Of a DNA stretch of 64,000 nucleotides, positions 16,495-25,177 are shown piece by piece. Below the pieces are notes generated by a model, which was given only the letters and a program-made list of their open reading frames with translations, was not told the origin of the DNA and did not search any database. Every line of letters starts with the position of its first letter. Positions within the stretch are counted from its first letter, which is position 1. The DNA comes from Anaerofustis stercorihominis DSM 17244 (GTDB lineage Bacteria > Bacillota > Clostridia > Eubacteriales > Anaerofustaceae). The stretch is taken from assembly GCF_000154825.1 (NCBI RefSeq), contig NZ_DS560019.1, positions 906,001-970,000 of the forward strand, in the 5' to 3' direction. The position numbers and the translations under genes were made by a program.

Positions 16495-17169
16495 ATGAGT
16501 GCAAGAAGAAGATTTGATGAAGAATTGGGTTTATTACATCATGAACTTGTAGAAATGGGTTCAATGATCGAAAAAGCAATAAAGACTTCATTTAAGGCAA
16601 TAGAAAGCGATGATGAGGAAGCCGCTAAAGATATAATAGAATCGGATAAAGCCATAAATGAAATGGAAAGAAAGATTGAAGCAAGATGTTTAAAACTTAT
16701 TTTAAGACAGCAGCCTGTAGCTACCGATTTAAGACTTATATCTACGGCAATGAAGATGATTACCGATATGGAGCGTATCGGAGACCATGCCGCAGACATT
16801 GCTTCTATATGTTTGGATGATGAAAAAGAAAAAAATCCGGAACCGTTCAGAATAGTAGACGATAAAATACTGAAAATGGCGGATATAGATTTGGAAATGG
16901 TTGCATCCAGTATTTCTGCTTTTATAAATGATAATTTAGAACTTGCAAAGACGACCATAAAGACTGATAGTGAGGTTGATGAGTTGTTTTATGAAGTTAG
17001 AGATGATATAATAAAAGGACTTAAATCGGATAAAATTTCTCCGAGTCTTGCGATGGATACGCTTATGCTTATTAAGTATTTGGAACGTATCGGAGACCAT
17101 GCAACAAATATATGTGAATGGGTTATATTCTATTTGACCGGAGAACATAAGAATAAGAAATTATTATAA
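16495..17169 (+). CDS. phoU: Phosphate signalling regulator PhoU
   Basis: 224 residues, almost entirely helical, forming two repeated three-helix bundles (~1-110 and ~115-215). Each carries the metal-binding E/DxxxD-type repeat ending in ERIGDHA: DMERIGDHAADIAS near 90 and LERIGDHATNICEW near 205. PhoU links the Pst transporter to the PhoR kinase and represses the response when phosphate is plentiful. AAAGGAG precedes the ATG, 22 bp after pstB. It sits between transporter and two-component genes, as expected for its bridging role. Confidence 0.95.
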   Translation: MSARRRFDEELGLLHHELVEMGSMIEKAIKTSFKAIESDDEEAAKDIIESDKAINEMERKIEARCLKLILRQQPVATDLRLISTAMKMITDMERIGDHAADIASICLDDEKEKNPEPFRIVDDKILKMADIDLEMVASSISAFINDNLELAKTTIKTDSEVDELFYEVRDDIIKGLKSDKISPSLAMDTLMLIKYLERIGDHATNICEWVIFYLTGEHKNKKLL

Positions 17170-17184
17170 AGAAAAGGAAAAATT

Positions 17185-17865
17185 ATGGGTAATTATATTT
17201 ATGTAGTTGAAGATGACAATAATATAAGTGAACTGTTAAAATGTTCACTGGAAGCATTTAATTATTACGTCAAAGTATTCGAAAACTGTGAAGATATGAT
17301 GATTGCATTAAAAGAAGAAAAGCCTAAACTGATGTTACTTGATATAATGCTTCCGGGAATGAGCGGTATCGATGCTCTTAAGCTACTAAAAAACAGTAAT
17401 AAATATAAAAGTATTCCTATAATTATTTTAAGTGCTAAAAGCAGTGAGATAGATAAAGTAAATGCTCTTGAACTCGGAGCAGATGATTATGTTACAAAGC
17501 CGTTTTCGGTCCTTGAACTTTCTTCGAGAATAAAGAGTGTTCTTAGGAGAAGTTATAAGGTAGAGGATAATATCTTAAATTATAAAGATATTACCATAGA
17601 TAAGGAAAATTATCTTGTTTCACATGACGGTGAAGAAGTTATCCTTACGAAGAAAGAATATAAAATTCTGTTATATATGCTTGAAAATAAAGGAAGAGTC
17701 GTAACCAGAGAAGAACTTTTAAACGAAGTTTGGGGTTATGATTTTGAAGGAGAAAGCAGAACTCTTGATATGCATATGAAGACACTTAGAAATAAAATAG
17801 GAAGTGAAGACGATAAATATAAGTATATAAAGACTATCAGAGGAATAGGATACAAATTAGGTTAA
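17185..17865 (+). CDS. phoP: Phosphate response regulator PhoP/PhoB (OmpR family)
   Basis: 226 residues. The N-terminal receiver domain has the acidic pair in VVEDDNN, phosphoacceptor Asp53 (MLLDIMLPGMSG), a switch Ser (ILSAK) and Lys in DYVTKPF. A C-terminal OmpR-type winged helix spans ~130-226 (LTKKEYKILLYMLENKG, VWGYDFEGESRTLDMHM). It should bind the repeats upstream of pstS when phosphorylated. It is 15 bp after phoU and 4 bp before the sensor kinase. Naming follows context; the sequence alone says OmpR-family regulator. Confidence 0.92.
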   Translation: MGNYIYVVEDDNNISELLKCSLEAFNYYVKVFENCEDMMIALKEEKPKLMLLDIMLPGMSGIDALKLLKNSNKYKSIPIIILSAKSSEIDKVNALELGADDYVTKPFSVLELSSRIKSVLRRSYKVEDNILNYKDITIDKENYLVSHDGEEVILTKKEYKILLYMLENKGRVVTREELLNEVWGYDFEGESRTLDMHMKTLRNKIGSEDDKYKYIKTIRGIGYKLG

Positions 17866-17869
17866 TAAA

Positions 17870-19117
17870 ATGAGAAGATTTGTCTTTATTCGTAGTTTTA
17901 TTGTAGGACTTGTATGTACTTTAATATTAAGCTTTTCCTTTTTTATAGTTTTATCGAAAACTCAGGATAATGGTTATCATACTACTATTGAAGGATTCCT
18001 TCATACCGTAAACGAAACATATGCGTTTAGTGATAATTATCAAAAGGATGTAGACTATCTTCAGGACATTTCTACCGACAAATACAGAGTGACATTGATT
18101 TCTCCGAAGGGTGTGGTTTTAGCGGATTCCGCTCACGAAGGGATAACCGAAAATCATTCCGACAGAGAAGAAATAAAAGATGCCAAGAAAAAAGGCGAAG
18201 GATATATAATAAGGAATTCTTCCACTTTAAAAGAAAAAGTAATGTATGGTGCTATGGTTCTTAAAAATAAAAATATTTTAAGGGTAATGGTACCTATGGG
18301 AACTATATATGAAAATCTGCTTACAAAGATAAGTATATTCCTGCTTGCCATAGTAATTTCATTTTTGATATCATGGCTATTTGCAAGAAAGTTTGCAAAA
18401 GATTCTGTCATACCTTTCGGCAGTGCCGTTGATGTATACAAAAGAGAATTTTTTGCCAATGCTTCTCATGAATTAAAAACACCTATTACGTCCATAAGAG
18501 GTTTTGCGGAACTTATTTCTTCGGGACTTATAGATGATAAAGATAAAATAATAGAGTATAGTACCACTATTAAAAGGGAAGCAATCAGGATGGATACTTT
18601 GGTTGAAGGTATACTTAAATTATCAAGTTTGGAAGATGTGGATGAAGAAGATATGCCATTGGAAGAAGTTAATGTAAGTGACGTTGTAAAAGAGGCAGTA
18701 GAAGTACTTGACTATAAGATATATGAACGAAACATAACCGTAGATTTAGATTTAAAAGACGGATATATAATGGCGAGGCATGAAGATATTTTAAGGGTAT
18801 TTATAAATCTGATAGAAAATGGAATAAAATATAATAAAGATAACGGTAAGATTTATATCGATATAAAACAAATAAAAAGAAAAGTCCATATAACGATAAA
18901 AGATACCGGTATAGGTATAAAGGAAGAAAATCTTCCACATATCTTTGAAAGATTTTATAGAGTTGATAAGAGCAGGAACAGAAAAGTAGAGGGTTCCGGA
19001 CTTGGACTTTCGATAGTTAAAAGAATAATATACAAGTATAAAGGAACCATAGACGTCAAATCGGTTTATAATGCCGGAACGACTTTTATGATAACTTTCG
19101 ATGTTATACAAAAATAA
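17870..19117 (+). CDS. phoR: Phosphate sensor histidine kinase PhoR (compact form)
   Basis: 415 residues: TM1 at ~10-29, an extracytoplasmic region of ~120 residues, TM2 at ~152-170, HisKA with His200 (FFANASHELKTPITS), then the catalytic domain with N box NLIENGIKYN, DTGIGIKEENLPHIFERFYR and GSGLGLSIVKRI. Only about 30 residues separate TM2 from His200, leaving no room for the HAMP and PAS domains of Bacillus-type PhoR. It phosphorylates PhoP under phosphate limitation, gated by PstSCAB-PhoU. It is last in the operon, and its stop lies within a bidirectional terminator. Confidence 0.92.
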   Translation: MRRFVFIRSFIVGLVCTLILSFSFFIVLSKTQDNGYHTTIEGFLHTVNETYAFSDNYQKDVDYLQDISTDKYRVTLISPKGVVLADSAHEGITENHSDREEIKDAKKKGEGYIIRNSSTLKEKVMYGAMVLKNKNILRVMVPMGTIYENLLTKISIFLLAIVISFLISWLFARKFAKDSVIPFGSAVDVYKREFFANASHELKTPITSIRGFAELISSGLIDDKDKIIEYSTTIKREAIRMDTLVEGILKLSSLEDVDEEDMPLEEVNVSDVVKEAVEVLDYKIYERNITVDLDLKDGYIMARHEDILRVFINLIENGIKYNKDNGKIYIDIKQIKRKVHITIKDTGIGIKEENLPHIFERFYRVDKSRNRKVEGSGLGLSIVKRIIYKYKGTIDVKSVYNAGTTFMITFDVIQK

Positions 19118-19143
19118 AAAAGAAGATTAATATCTTCTTTTTT
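19116..19143. terminator. Bidirectional terminator between phoR and the convergent lipoprotein gene
   Basis: A 12-bp stem, AAAAAAGAAGAT/ATCTTCTTTTTT, with a TAAT loop and A and T runs on the two sides. It overlaps the last base pairs of phoR's stop and the stop of the minus-strand gene. Confidence 0.8.
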
Positions 19144-20044
19144 ATTTATTCCAATATTCATTTATTCTTTGTTCGCTCCACTTTTCATAAGTTCCGTTTA
19201 TAGTTTTATACTTACTGCTTAGTGTCATTTTATTATCATTATTTATAGTAAATGTTAAAGTTTCTTTATTATTGGTTTCATAATCCTTATATGTTACTTT
19301 ATATTTATTTTCTCCGATTTCTGATATGGATGTGATATTCCCACCTGCATCAGAACCGGATGGTCCGCTATTTAATAAAGATACAACCAGTTTTAGCTGA
19401 ACACTTGAGCCATTTCCGTCATCCTTTACAACTATTAATTTATTATCCTTTTTGTTTACCCAGTATCCCATTACCGCTTTTTCTTTTTCCAAATAACTTG
19501 TGTGATAAATTTCTTCTTCATCTTCGCCTATTACTTCTAAAGTGATACTTTTCATTGCCTGATTATCTGAGGAGTCCTTTGCTGTAATTGTAACGTCATA
19601 TGAGCCTGTTTTTGTTGTATCATAATTTCCGTCTAAAGTAATTGTTAATTTGTCACTTGAGTTGTCTGTAATGGTAGCATATTTATTTATGTCGAATGTT
19701 TTATTACTTGCTGCAACTTTTATGGTTTCATCACAGTTTATGCCGGGATTTGTAGTATCAATAACTTTAAAAGTCAATTCCTGTTCATCTGTTTGTTTAT
19801 TATCTTTTTTTATTATGTAGTGAATCGTATATTCTCCGCATTTCCCAAGGTCAATATCATTTTCTAAAGCTTCTACCGTATAGCCTTCTCCGTTTTCTAT
19901 ACTTATCAAATCCATCAATTTTGCGTTTTTATTGGCTTCTATGCTTTCATTTTTCAGTGATATTTTAGGACCTTTAGAACATCCTCCAAGTATAAATATA
20001 CTAATGATTATTGATGTGATTAATATTATATTTTTTCTTCTCAT
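19142..20044 (-). CDS. Lipoprotein with two Ig-like domains (DUF5011-type)
   Basis: 300 residues. The lipoprotein signal ends LGGC (Cys22). Two beta-sandwich domains follow. The second begins with VIDTTNPGI and ends TAKDSSDNQAMKSITLEV, the pattern of bacterial Ig-like DUF5011/HYR-type domains at ~95-175. The C-terminal ~120 residues (VMGYWVNKKDNKLIVVKDDG onward) form a separate beta-rich domain of unknown function. It is exposed on the cell surface. It shares this architecture with the protein at 35668. AGAGGTG lies 4 bp before the ATG. It is 10 bp downstream of the LytM-lectin gene and probably co-transcribed with it. Confidence 0.75.
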   Translation of the reverse strand: MRRKNIILITSIIISIFILGGCSKGPKISLKNESIEANKNAKLMDLISIENGEGYTVEALENDIDLGKCGEYTIHYIIKKDNKQTDEQELTFKVIDTTNPGINCDETIKVAASNKTFDINKYATITDNSSDKLTITLDGNYDTTKTGSYDVTITAKDSSDNQAMKSITLEVIGEDEEEIYHTSYLEKEKAVMGYWVNKKDNKLIVVKDDGNGSSVQLKLVVSLLNSGPSGSDAGGNITSISEIGENKYKVTYKDYETNNKETLTFTINNDNKMTLSSKYKTINGTYEKWSEQRINEYWNK

Positions 20045-20054
20045 TGTTCACCTC

Positions 20055-22268
20055 TTATTTAAATTTAGCTCCTTTAACTTTACTGTAATTACCATATGAA
20101 GTTACATTTTCTATTTTATTATAGGCTCTTACTTTATAATAATAAGGTTTATTTTTCTTCTTTTTCGATTTATCTATGTAGGACAATTTGCTTGTGGTTG
20201 CAATTCTTTTAAATTTTTTATCTTTATAATTGGAACGATAAATTTGGTATCCTTTAGCATAAGATGATTTTGAGTATTTTATTTTCACAGCATAATTTTT
20301 ACCCTTAGTGATTTTTATACCTTTTACGGTAGAAGGTTTTTTTATGTATTTAATACATACTGCATAGCTGTAGTTACCATATATAATAGTATTTTGGTTC
20401 TTATAATAAGGTCTTATTTTATAATAATAAAATTTATCCTTTTTTACTTTATCCGTAAAATTGTCTTTGTTCGTTACTCCTATTTTCTTATAATTTCTAT
20501 CTTTAACCGTAGATCTGTATACTTCGTATGCCGTAGCATTGTATGATTTATTGTATTTAATATTAACGTTGCTTCCGGGTGAATCTTTTATGCTTAGAGC
20601 TGTAATATTACTTGGTTTTATTTGTATGTTTTTTACCCCAGAGTATTTGCCCTTTGCAGAGAATTCAAACTTGGTCGCATATCCGATAACTTTAAAGTAG
20701 TACGTTTGACCAAATTTTAATTTTTTTGCAGTCATATTTGTTGAAGTCGTTTCTCCGAGTTTAGTATATTTCCCATTTTCAGAAGCTGAATAATAAACCA
20801 GATATTTATTAGCATTTACTTTATTCCAGCTGATTATTATATTATCGGCACCTTGCTGCTCTAATCGTATATTAGGTGCAGCCGGAGCTTTGGGTATATC
20901 TGTTTGTAATATAAACCCTTTATTTGCCGTCGAGGCTTTTTTTTCTGCTGTGCTGAAATTTGATAAGTCGTTCCAACCGTAATTTTTATTGGTATCTATC
21001 GCTAAATAATCTTCTCTTATATATGGTCTGTCTTTATATTCATCTGAAGGCTGTCCCTTTGCAAATGCCTTGTAAGAGAATTTAGTTCCGTCTACCCATT
21101 TAAATGTCCCTTGTTTCTTTTCATCGGTTGCACCTATGAAATAATAATCCTTTTTGCCGTATTTTTTTATCATGTTTATTACTGATTTGTTTCTGGTGCT
21201 GTTACTCAATATTGCCAGATGACCTCCAAGCCTCTTACATATGTTTTCTGAATATTTCCAAGATGAAGATACCTCAAATAAAGAATAAATTTTATTATCT
21301 GCAATGATTGATTTCTTTGGTGTATATTTAGGTAAATCTACATAAAATACTGTTTGTGCACTTGCACTGCTCTTTGTCCCGTATTTGCTGTCTATCGCTT
21401 GTATAAATACTTTATATTCCCCGGGTAATAAATTGGTAAACGTAACTTCATTTTTTGTTGTGCTTCCGCTTAATGTTGGGAAAAAAGTTGCATATTCTTT
21501 TGGTACAGAGTATAAATAATATTTATAGCTGTTTGCATTTTTTACTTTGCTCCATTTTACTTTCATTGATTTTGATGTTGTTTTGGCTTTGTATTTGCTT
21601 GTTATTACAGGAAGGCATTTTTTACATCCTTTTGCAAGTCCGTATTTTTTTTCTGTGCTTGCAGTAGTTTTTGCTAGTTTTCCGCAGATACATTTTCCTA
21701 TCAAAACATGGGGATGTTTTTTAGTGTCTTGTACTCCGTATTTATTATAAACATGAGTATGATTTTTGTTATAAGTATATTTTAACTTATTCGGATTTAC
21801 TTCTGCAGTTGAAGAGTAGTTCGGTGCTTTATTTACTTGGAAATGAAGGTGAACTCCTGTAGCCGCACCAGTCGCACCCATATATCCTATTATTTGTCCT
21901 TGTTTAATGCTTTGATTCTTTTTTACATATATAGAACTCATGTGCATATATGTCGACCTGTCTTTATTGTCACTGTGCTGCAAAATAACATAATTTCCTC
22001 TTCCGCTGTCATATCCTGTTTCTATGACAGTTCCTGTTTTTGCAGCGAGTATATATTTGCTGTCACATACCAGGTCAACTCCTGCATGAAATTTTTTAGT
22101 TCCGTATATGGGATGTATCCTCCAGCCGTAAGGACTTGTTACATGGGCTTTCGTATCCTCCAGCGGATATCTGTAGCTTTGTGCATTTATGGTTTTCAAG
22201 CTAAAGCTGCATGTAAAAATAAAAGTTAATATAAATATTATATTTAGTGACAAATTTCTTTTTTTCAT
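20055..22268 (-). CDS. Secreted M23 (LytM-type) peptidase with C-type lectin and fibronectin III domains
   Basis: 737 residues from the ATG at 22268, chosen because AAAGGGG lies 9 bp upstream and a signal peptide (1-30) begins there. Domain order: M23 peptidase ~40-145 with zinc ligands His61 and Asp65 (KFHAGVDL) and HLHF at 140-143; a small CxC...CxxC zinc-ribbon-like insert (193-218); a fibronectin-III-like domain ~225-320; a C-type-lectin-like domain ~335-470 (LFEVSSSWKYSENICKRLGGHLAILSN, WVDGTKFSY); then three FN3-like repeats, each with an AYEVYRS/GYQIYRS strand. It should cleave peptidoglycan cross-links and bind glycans or proteins. Domain borders are approximate. Confidence 0.88.
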   Translation of the reverse strand: MKKRNLSLNIIFILTFIFTCSFSLKTINAQSYRYPLEDTKAHVTSPYGWRIHPIYGTKKFHAGVDLVCDSKYILAAKTGTVIETGYDSGRGNYVILQHSDNKDRSTYMHMSSIYVKKNQSIKQGQIIGYMGATGAATGVHLHFQVNKAPNYSSTAEVNPNKLKYTYNKNHTHVYNKYGVQDTKKHPHVLIGKCICGKLAKTTASTEKKYGLAKGCKKCLPVITSKYKAKTTSKSMKVKWSKVKNANSYKYYLYSVPKEYATFFPTLSGSTTKNEVTFTNLLPGEYKVFIQAIDSKYGTKSSASAQTVFYVDLPKYTPKKSIIADNKIYSLFEVSSSWKYSENICKRLGGHLAILSNSTRNKSVINMIKKYGKKDYYFIGATDEKKQGTFKWVDGTKFSYKAFAKGQPSDEYKDRPYIREDYLAIDTNKNYGWNDLSNFSTAEKKASTANKGFILQTDIPKAPAAPNIRLEQQGADNIIISWNKVNANKYLVYYSASENGKYTKLGETTSTNMTAKKLKFGQTYYFKVIGYATKFEFSAKGKYSGVKNIQIKPSNITALSIKDSPGSNVNIKYNKSYNATAYEVYRSTVKDRNYKKIGVTNKDNFTDKVKKDKFYYYKIRPYYKNQNTIIYGNYSYAVCIKYIKKPSTVKGIKITKGKNYAVKIKYSKSSYAKGYQIYRSNYKDKKFKRIATTSKLSYIDKSKKKKNKPYYYKVRAYNKIENVTSYGNYSKVKGAKFK

Positions 22269-22407
22269 TATGTAAAACCCCTTTAATATAACCATTTATA
22301 TTTAAATAAAAAAATGTCAATAAACATAAATTTATGGTAATAATGACGTAGTTATTTGAATAATATGTGATAAATAATGAAAATATTATTAATACAATAT
22401 GATAGAA

Positions 22408-22433
22408 ATATGATATAATATTATATATCATAT
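22408..22433. repeat. AT-rich inverted repeat overlapping an extended -10
   Basis: ATATGATATA and its complement TATATCATAT are separated by 6 bp. The left arm contains most of TGaTATAAT (22411-22419), a good plus-strand -10 about 60 bp before the ATG at 22480. It could be an operator for the surface cluster or simply AT-rich sequence. Confidence 0.35.
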
Positions 22434-22479
22434 TATGCTACTATAAATTACTAAAATTAAAAATAGGGGGGGAATAAAA

Positions 22480-22655
22480 ATGAAAAAGAAAATAATATCT
22501 ATATATTAGACAGTAAAGTTAAGAATATTGAAGATAGTAAGAAAAATATAGATGAAACAGGATTTAACAATGAAACAGAAGACAACGAGAATCCATCTGT
22601 ACCCGAAGAGCCTTTTACAGGTGAAAAAGATGGTCATTACTATAAGGACGATATA
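22480..22655 (+). pseudogene. Broken N-terminal region of the transglutaminase gene
   Basis: An ATG at 22480 follows a seven-G ribosome site (22466-22472) and starts MKKKIISIY, like the head of a signal peptide, but stops at TAG 22507. From about 22482 a different frame stays open and reads KENNIYILDSKVKNIEDS..., in frame with the downstream gene. It looks like the mature N terminus of a secreted protein. Adding one A to the early A run would join the frames but still gives no hydrophobic core. So the signal-peptide segment seems to have been deleted, not merely shifted. Confidence 0.65.
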
Positions 22656-23603
22656 TTGCAGACCGGATTTATAAAAATTGATGGAAAGATGTATTATTTT
22701 GATCCTAATTTAAAAGATGAAAATGATATTGAAGGATTAAAATTTATTCCTTCAAAAAGCGGGATATATTTAAAAGCTGGTAAGTTTTATTATTTTTCGG
22801 CTGATGGTATAGTTAAAGAAGTATCAAAAAGCGGAATATATAAAATTGATAATAAATATTATTATATTTATAGTAATAATTCTATCTATAAGAGCAGTAC
22901 TTCCGGTAAGAAAAAAATTGGGAATAAATATTATTATATTTATTCCAATGGTACGGTTTTTGTCGGTGGATGGAAAAAAATAAATAACAAAAATCACTAT
23001 TTTACTACCAGCGGTGCAAAAATAGGTTGGGCAAAAATAGGTAAATATTATTATTATTTTTCATCAACAGGCATATTAAACGTTAATACGATTGTTGGTA
23101 AATATTATGTAAATAAAAGCGGTAAGAGAATTACAACAAAAACATCTATGGAAGCCGTTAAGTTAGTAAATAAAATATCAAAAAATAAAAAGAATAATAC
23201 AAAAGCAAAAAAATTAAAAGCTTGCTATAATTATATTTATAAAACTTATAAATATAAAAGAAGTTACGCAAAACCTACTTCAAAAGGGAAAAACTGGACA
23301 AGTTATTATGCTTACCAAATGTATAAAAAGAAAAAAGGGAATTGTTATAATTATGCAAGTTCATTCGCATATTGTGCAAAAGTATTAGGATATGATGCAA
23401 GAGTTGTAACCGGTAAAATAGTAGCATTGGGCGGCGGAATGACTCCTCATGGATGGGTTGAAATAAAACATTCCAATGGTAAATTATATTTGTACGATCC
23501 AAATATGCAAAAAAATTATAAAAACATAAATTCTTATCAGAGAACATATAAAAAGCCTCCTTTTGGCATAAAAAAACAAAAAGTATATCCTATAAATTTA
23601 TAG
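22656..23603 (+). CDS. Transglutaminase-like protein with cell-wall-binding repeats (signal peptide lost)
   Basis: A 315-codon open frame from TTG 22656. It contains four to five aromatic cell-wall/choline-binding-type repeats (~1-165; units such as KIDGKMYYFD, KKINNKNHYFTTSG and AKIGKYYYYFSSTG). A transglutaminase-like domain follows, with Cys230 (KKGNCYNYASSF), His265 (PHGWVEI) and Asp281 (LYDPN) forming the expected triad. Such proteins act on the outside of the wall. The frame continues upstream to about 22482 without a start or signal peptide, so the TTG is probably not the true start and the product may be non-functional or cytoplasmic. The downstream neighbour is an MBOAT acyltransferase. 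Confidence 0.7.
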   Translation: MQTGFIKIDGKMYYFDPNLKDENDIEGLKFIPSKSGIYLKAGKFYYFSADGIVKEVSKSGIYKIDNKYYYIYSNNSIYKSSTSGKKKIGNKYYYIYSNGTVFVGGWKKINNKNHYFTTSGAKIGWAKIGKYYYYFSSTGILNVNTIVGKYYVNKSGKRITTKTSMEAVKLVNKISKNKKNNTKAKKLKACYNYIYKTYKYKRSYAKPTSKGKNWTSYYAYQMYKKKKGNCYNYASSFAYCAKVLGYDARVVTGKIVALGGGMTPHGWVEIKHSNGKLYLYDPNMQKNYKNINSYQRTYKKPPFGIKKQKVYPINL

Positions 23604-23669
23604 GATATTATTTAGAGTAGTATTAAATTTATACTATAGTTTTTATATACAAAGAGAAAAGGGAGTTTT

Positions 23670-25073
23670 ATGGTTTTTAGTTCTATTGTGTTTTTATGTG
23701 CGTTTTTACCTATCACATTTATCTTATATACAATTATTCCGTCCTTAAAATTTAAGAATGGTTTATTAATCGTTGCGAGTTTGATTTTTTATGCATATGG
23801 GGAACCTATTTATATTTTGTTAATGCTGTTTAGTTCACTGGTTAATTTTATTTTTGCTAAAATAATCGGCTGCAATAAAGTTCGTATAAAAAAAGTGTTT
23901 TTAATTTTAGATGTTATTATTAACTTAGGAATGCTAGGGATATTTAAATATTCTTCAATGGTCGTTATCAGCTTAAATAATATTCTAAATTTAAACTTTA
24001 CTGTACCTAATATACTTCTTCCGATAGGTATATCATTTTATACTTTTCAAATTTTATCATATGTAATAGACGTATATTATAATAGGGTAAAAGTTCAAAA
24101 TAATTATTTTAAGTTACTTTTATATATATCTTTTTTCCCTCAGTTAATAGCGGGACCTATTGTTAAATATCATGATATCAATGAACAAATAGATAATAGA
24201 AAACAAATCCCGGAAGAAGTGGCAAAAGGGATAAGACGATTTATAGTTGGACTGTCCAAAAAAGTACTTATTTCAAATGTTATGGCTTTAGCTGCGGATA
24301 ATATTTATTCATATAACCTAACTGATATCAATATAGTTCTTTCTTGGATCGGTGCCATTTCTTATATGCTTCAAATATATTTTGATTTCAGCGGATACAG
24401 CGATATGGCTATAGGGCTAGGTAAAATGTTTGGATTTAATATAAAAGAGAACTTTAATTATCCTTATTATGCTGATAGCATAAAAGATTTTTGGAGAAGA
24501 TGGCATATTTCTTTATCTTCATGGTTTAGAGACTATTTATATATTCCACTAGGTGGAAATCGAAAAGGAAAGGTGCGTACTTGTATAAATAAAATAATAG
24601 TATTTTTCTTTACCGGATTGTGGCATGGCGCCAATTGGACGTTTGTTGTTTGGGGACTATATCATGGTTTGTTTTTACTGTTGGAAGAATATTTGAATTT
24701 TATAAAAAAGATGCCAAAAGTAATAAGACATATATATGTGATAATTGTTGTAGCAGTCGGTTTTGTAATGTTTAGAGCGAATACGCTTTATCAAGGTATA
24801 TATTTTATAAAGCAAATGTTTACCGGATATTCTTTTTCTCCACTATCAATTAGTCTAGCTTATGAACAGTTGAATCCATTGTTTATAATAGTACTTATTA
24901 TTGCAATTATAGGTTCTTTGCCTGTTAAGAAGTATATTAAAAATAAAGTTGACTTAAATAAATATAAACAAATCGAGACGGTTTATTATATTTTAAGTAT
25001 TGTTTTATTATTAATTTGTATTATTAATCTATCAGGAAGTACATATAATCCTTTTATTTATTTTAGATTTTAG
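23670..25073 (+). CDS. MBOAT-family O-acyltransferase (AlgI/PatA-like)
   Basis: 467 residues with about ten membrane helices. Family landmarks are the N-terminal MVFSSIVFLCAFLPI, the central LIAGPIVKYHDI, YFDFSGYSDMAIGLGKMFG, FWRRWHISLSSWFRDYLYIPLGGNRKG, and catalytic His319 in TGLWHGANWTFVVWGLYHG. It moves acetyl groups across the membrane to a partner protein that modifies a surface polymer. The partner encoded next is DHHW/AlgJ-like. The substrate (teichoic acid, peptidoglycan or capsule) cannot be told. AAGGGAG lies 5 bp before the ATG. It is the one intact gene in an otherwise damaged cluster. Confidence 0.92.
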   Translation: MVFSSIVFLCAFLPITFILYTIIPSLKFKNGLLIVASLIFYAYGEPIYILLMLFSSLVNFIFAKIIGCNKVRIKKVFLILDVIINLGMLGIFKYSSMVVISLNNILNLNFTVPNILLPIGISFYTFQILSYVIDVYYNRVKVQNNYFKLLLYISFFPQLIAGPIVKYHDINEQIDNRKQIPEEVAKGIRRFIVGLSKKVLISNVMALAADNIYSYNLTDINIVLSWIGAISYMLQIYFDFSGYSDMAIGLGKMFGFNIKENFNYPYYADSIKDFWRRWHISLSSWFRDYLYIPLGGNRKGKVRTCINKIIVFFFTGLWHGANWTFVVWGLYHGLFLLLEEYLNFIKKMPKVIRHIYVIIVVAVGFVMFRANTLYQGIYFIKQMFTGYSFSPLSISLAYEQLNPLFIIVLIIAIIGSLPVKKYIKNKVDLNKYKQIETVYYILSIVLLLICIINLSGSTYNPFIYFRF

Positions 25074-25096
25074 ATATTAATGGAATGGAGAAAGAA

Positions 25097-25177
25097 ATGA
25101 ATAAAAATAAATCATTAGTTTATATAATTATCTGCTTTTTTTATATGCAGCATACCATTAATTGGAATGATAAATAA
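25097..25177 (+). pseudogene. Out-of-frame N-terminal segment of the DHHW gene
   Basis: ATG 25097 has GGAG 6 bp upstream and encodes MNKNKSLVYIIICFF, the start of a membrane anchor, but ends at TAA 25175-25177. A run of seven T (25136-25142) lies inside it. Dropping one T joins it to the downstream frame as ...IIICFFICSIPLIGMINNKTD, a complete hydrophobic anchor. This is direct evidence for a single-base frameshift in the T run. Confidence 0.8.
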
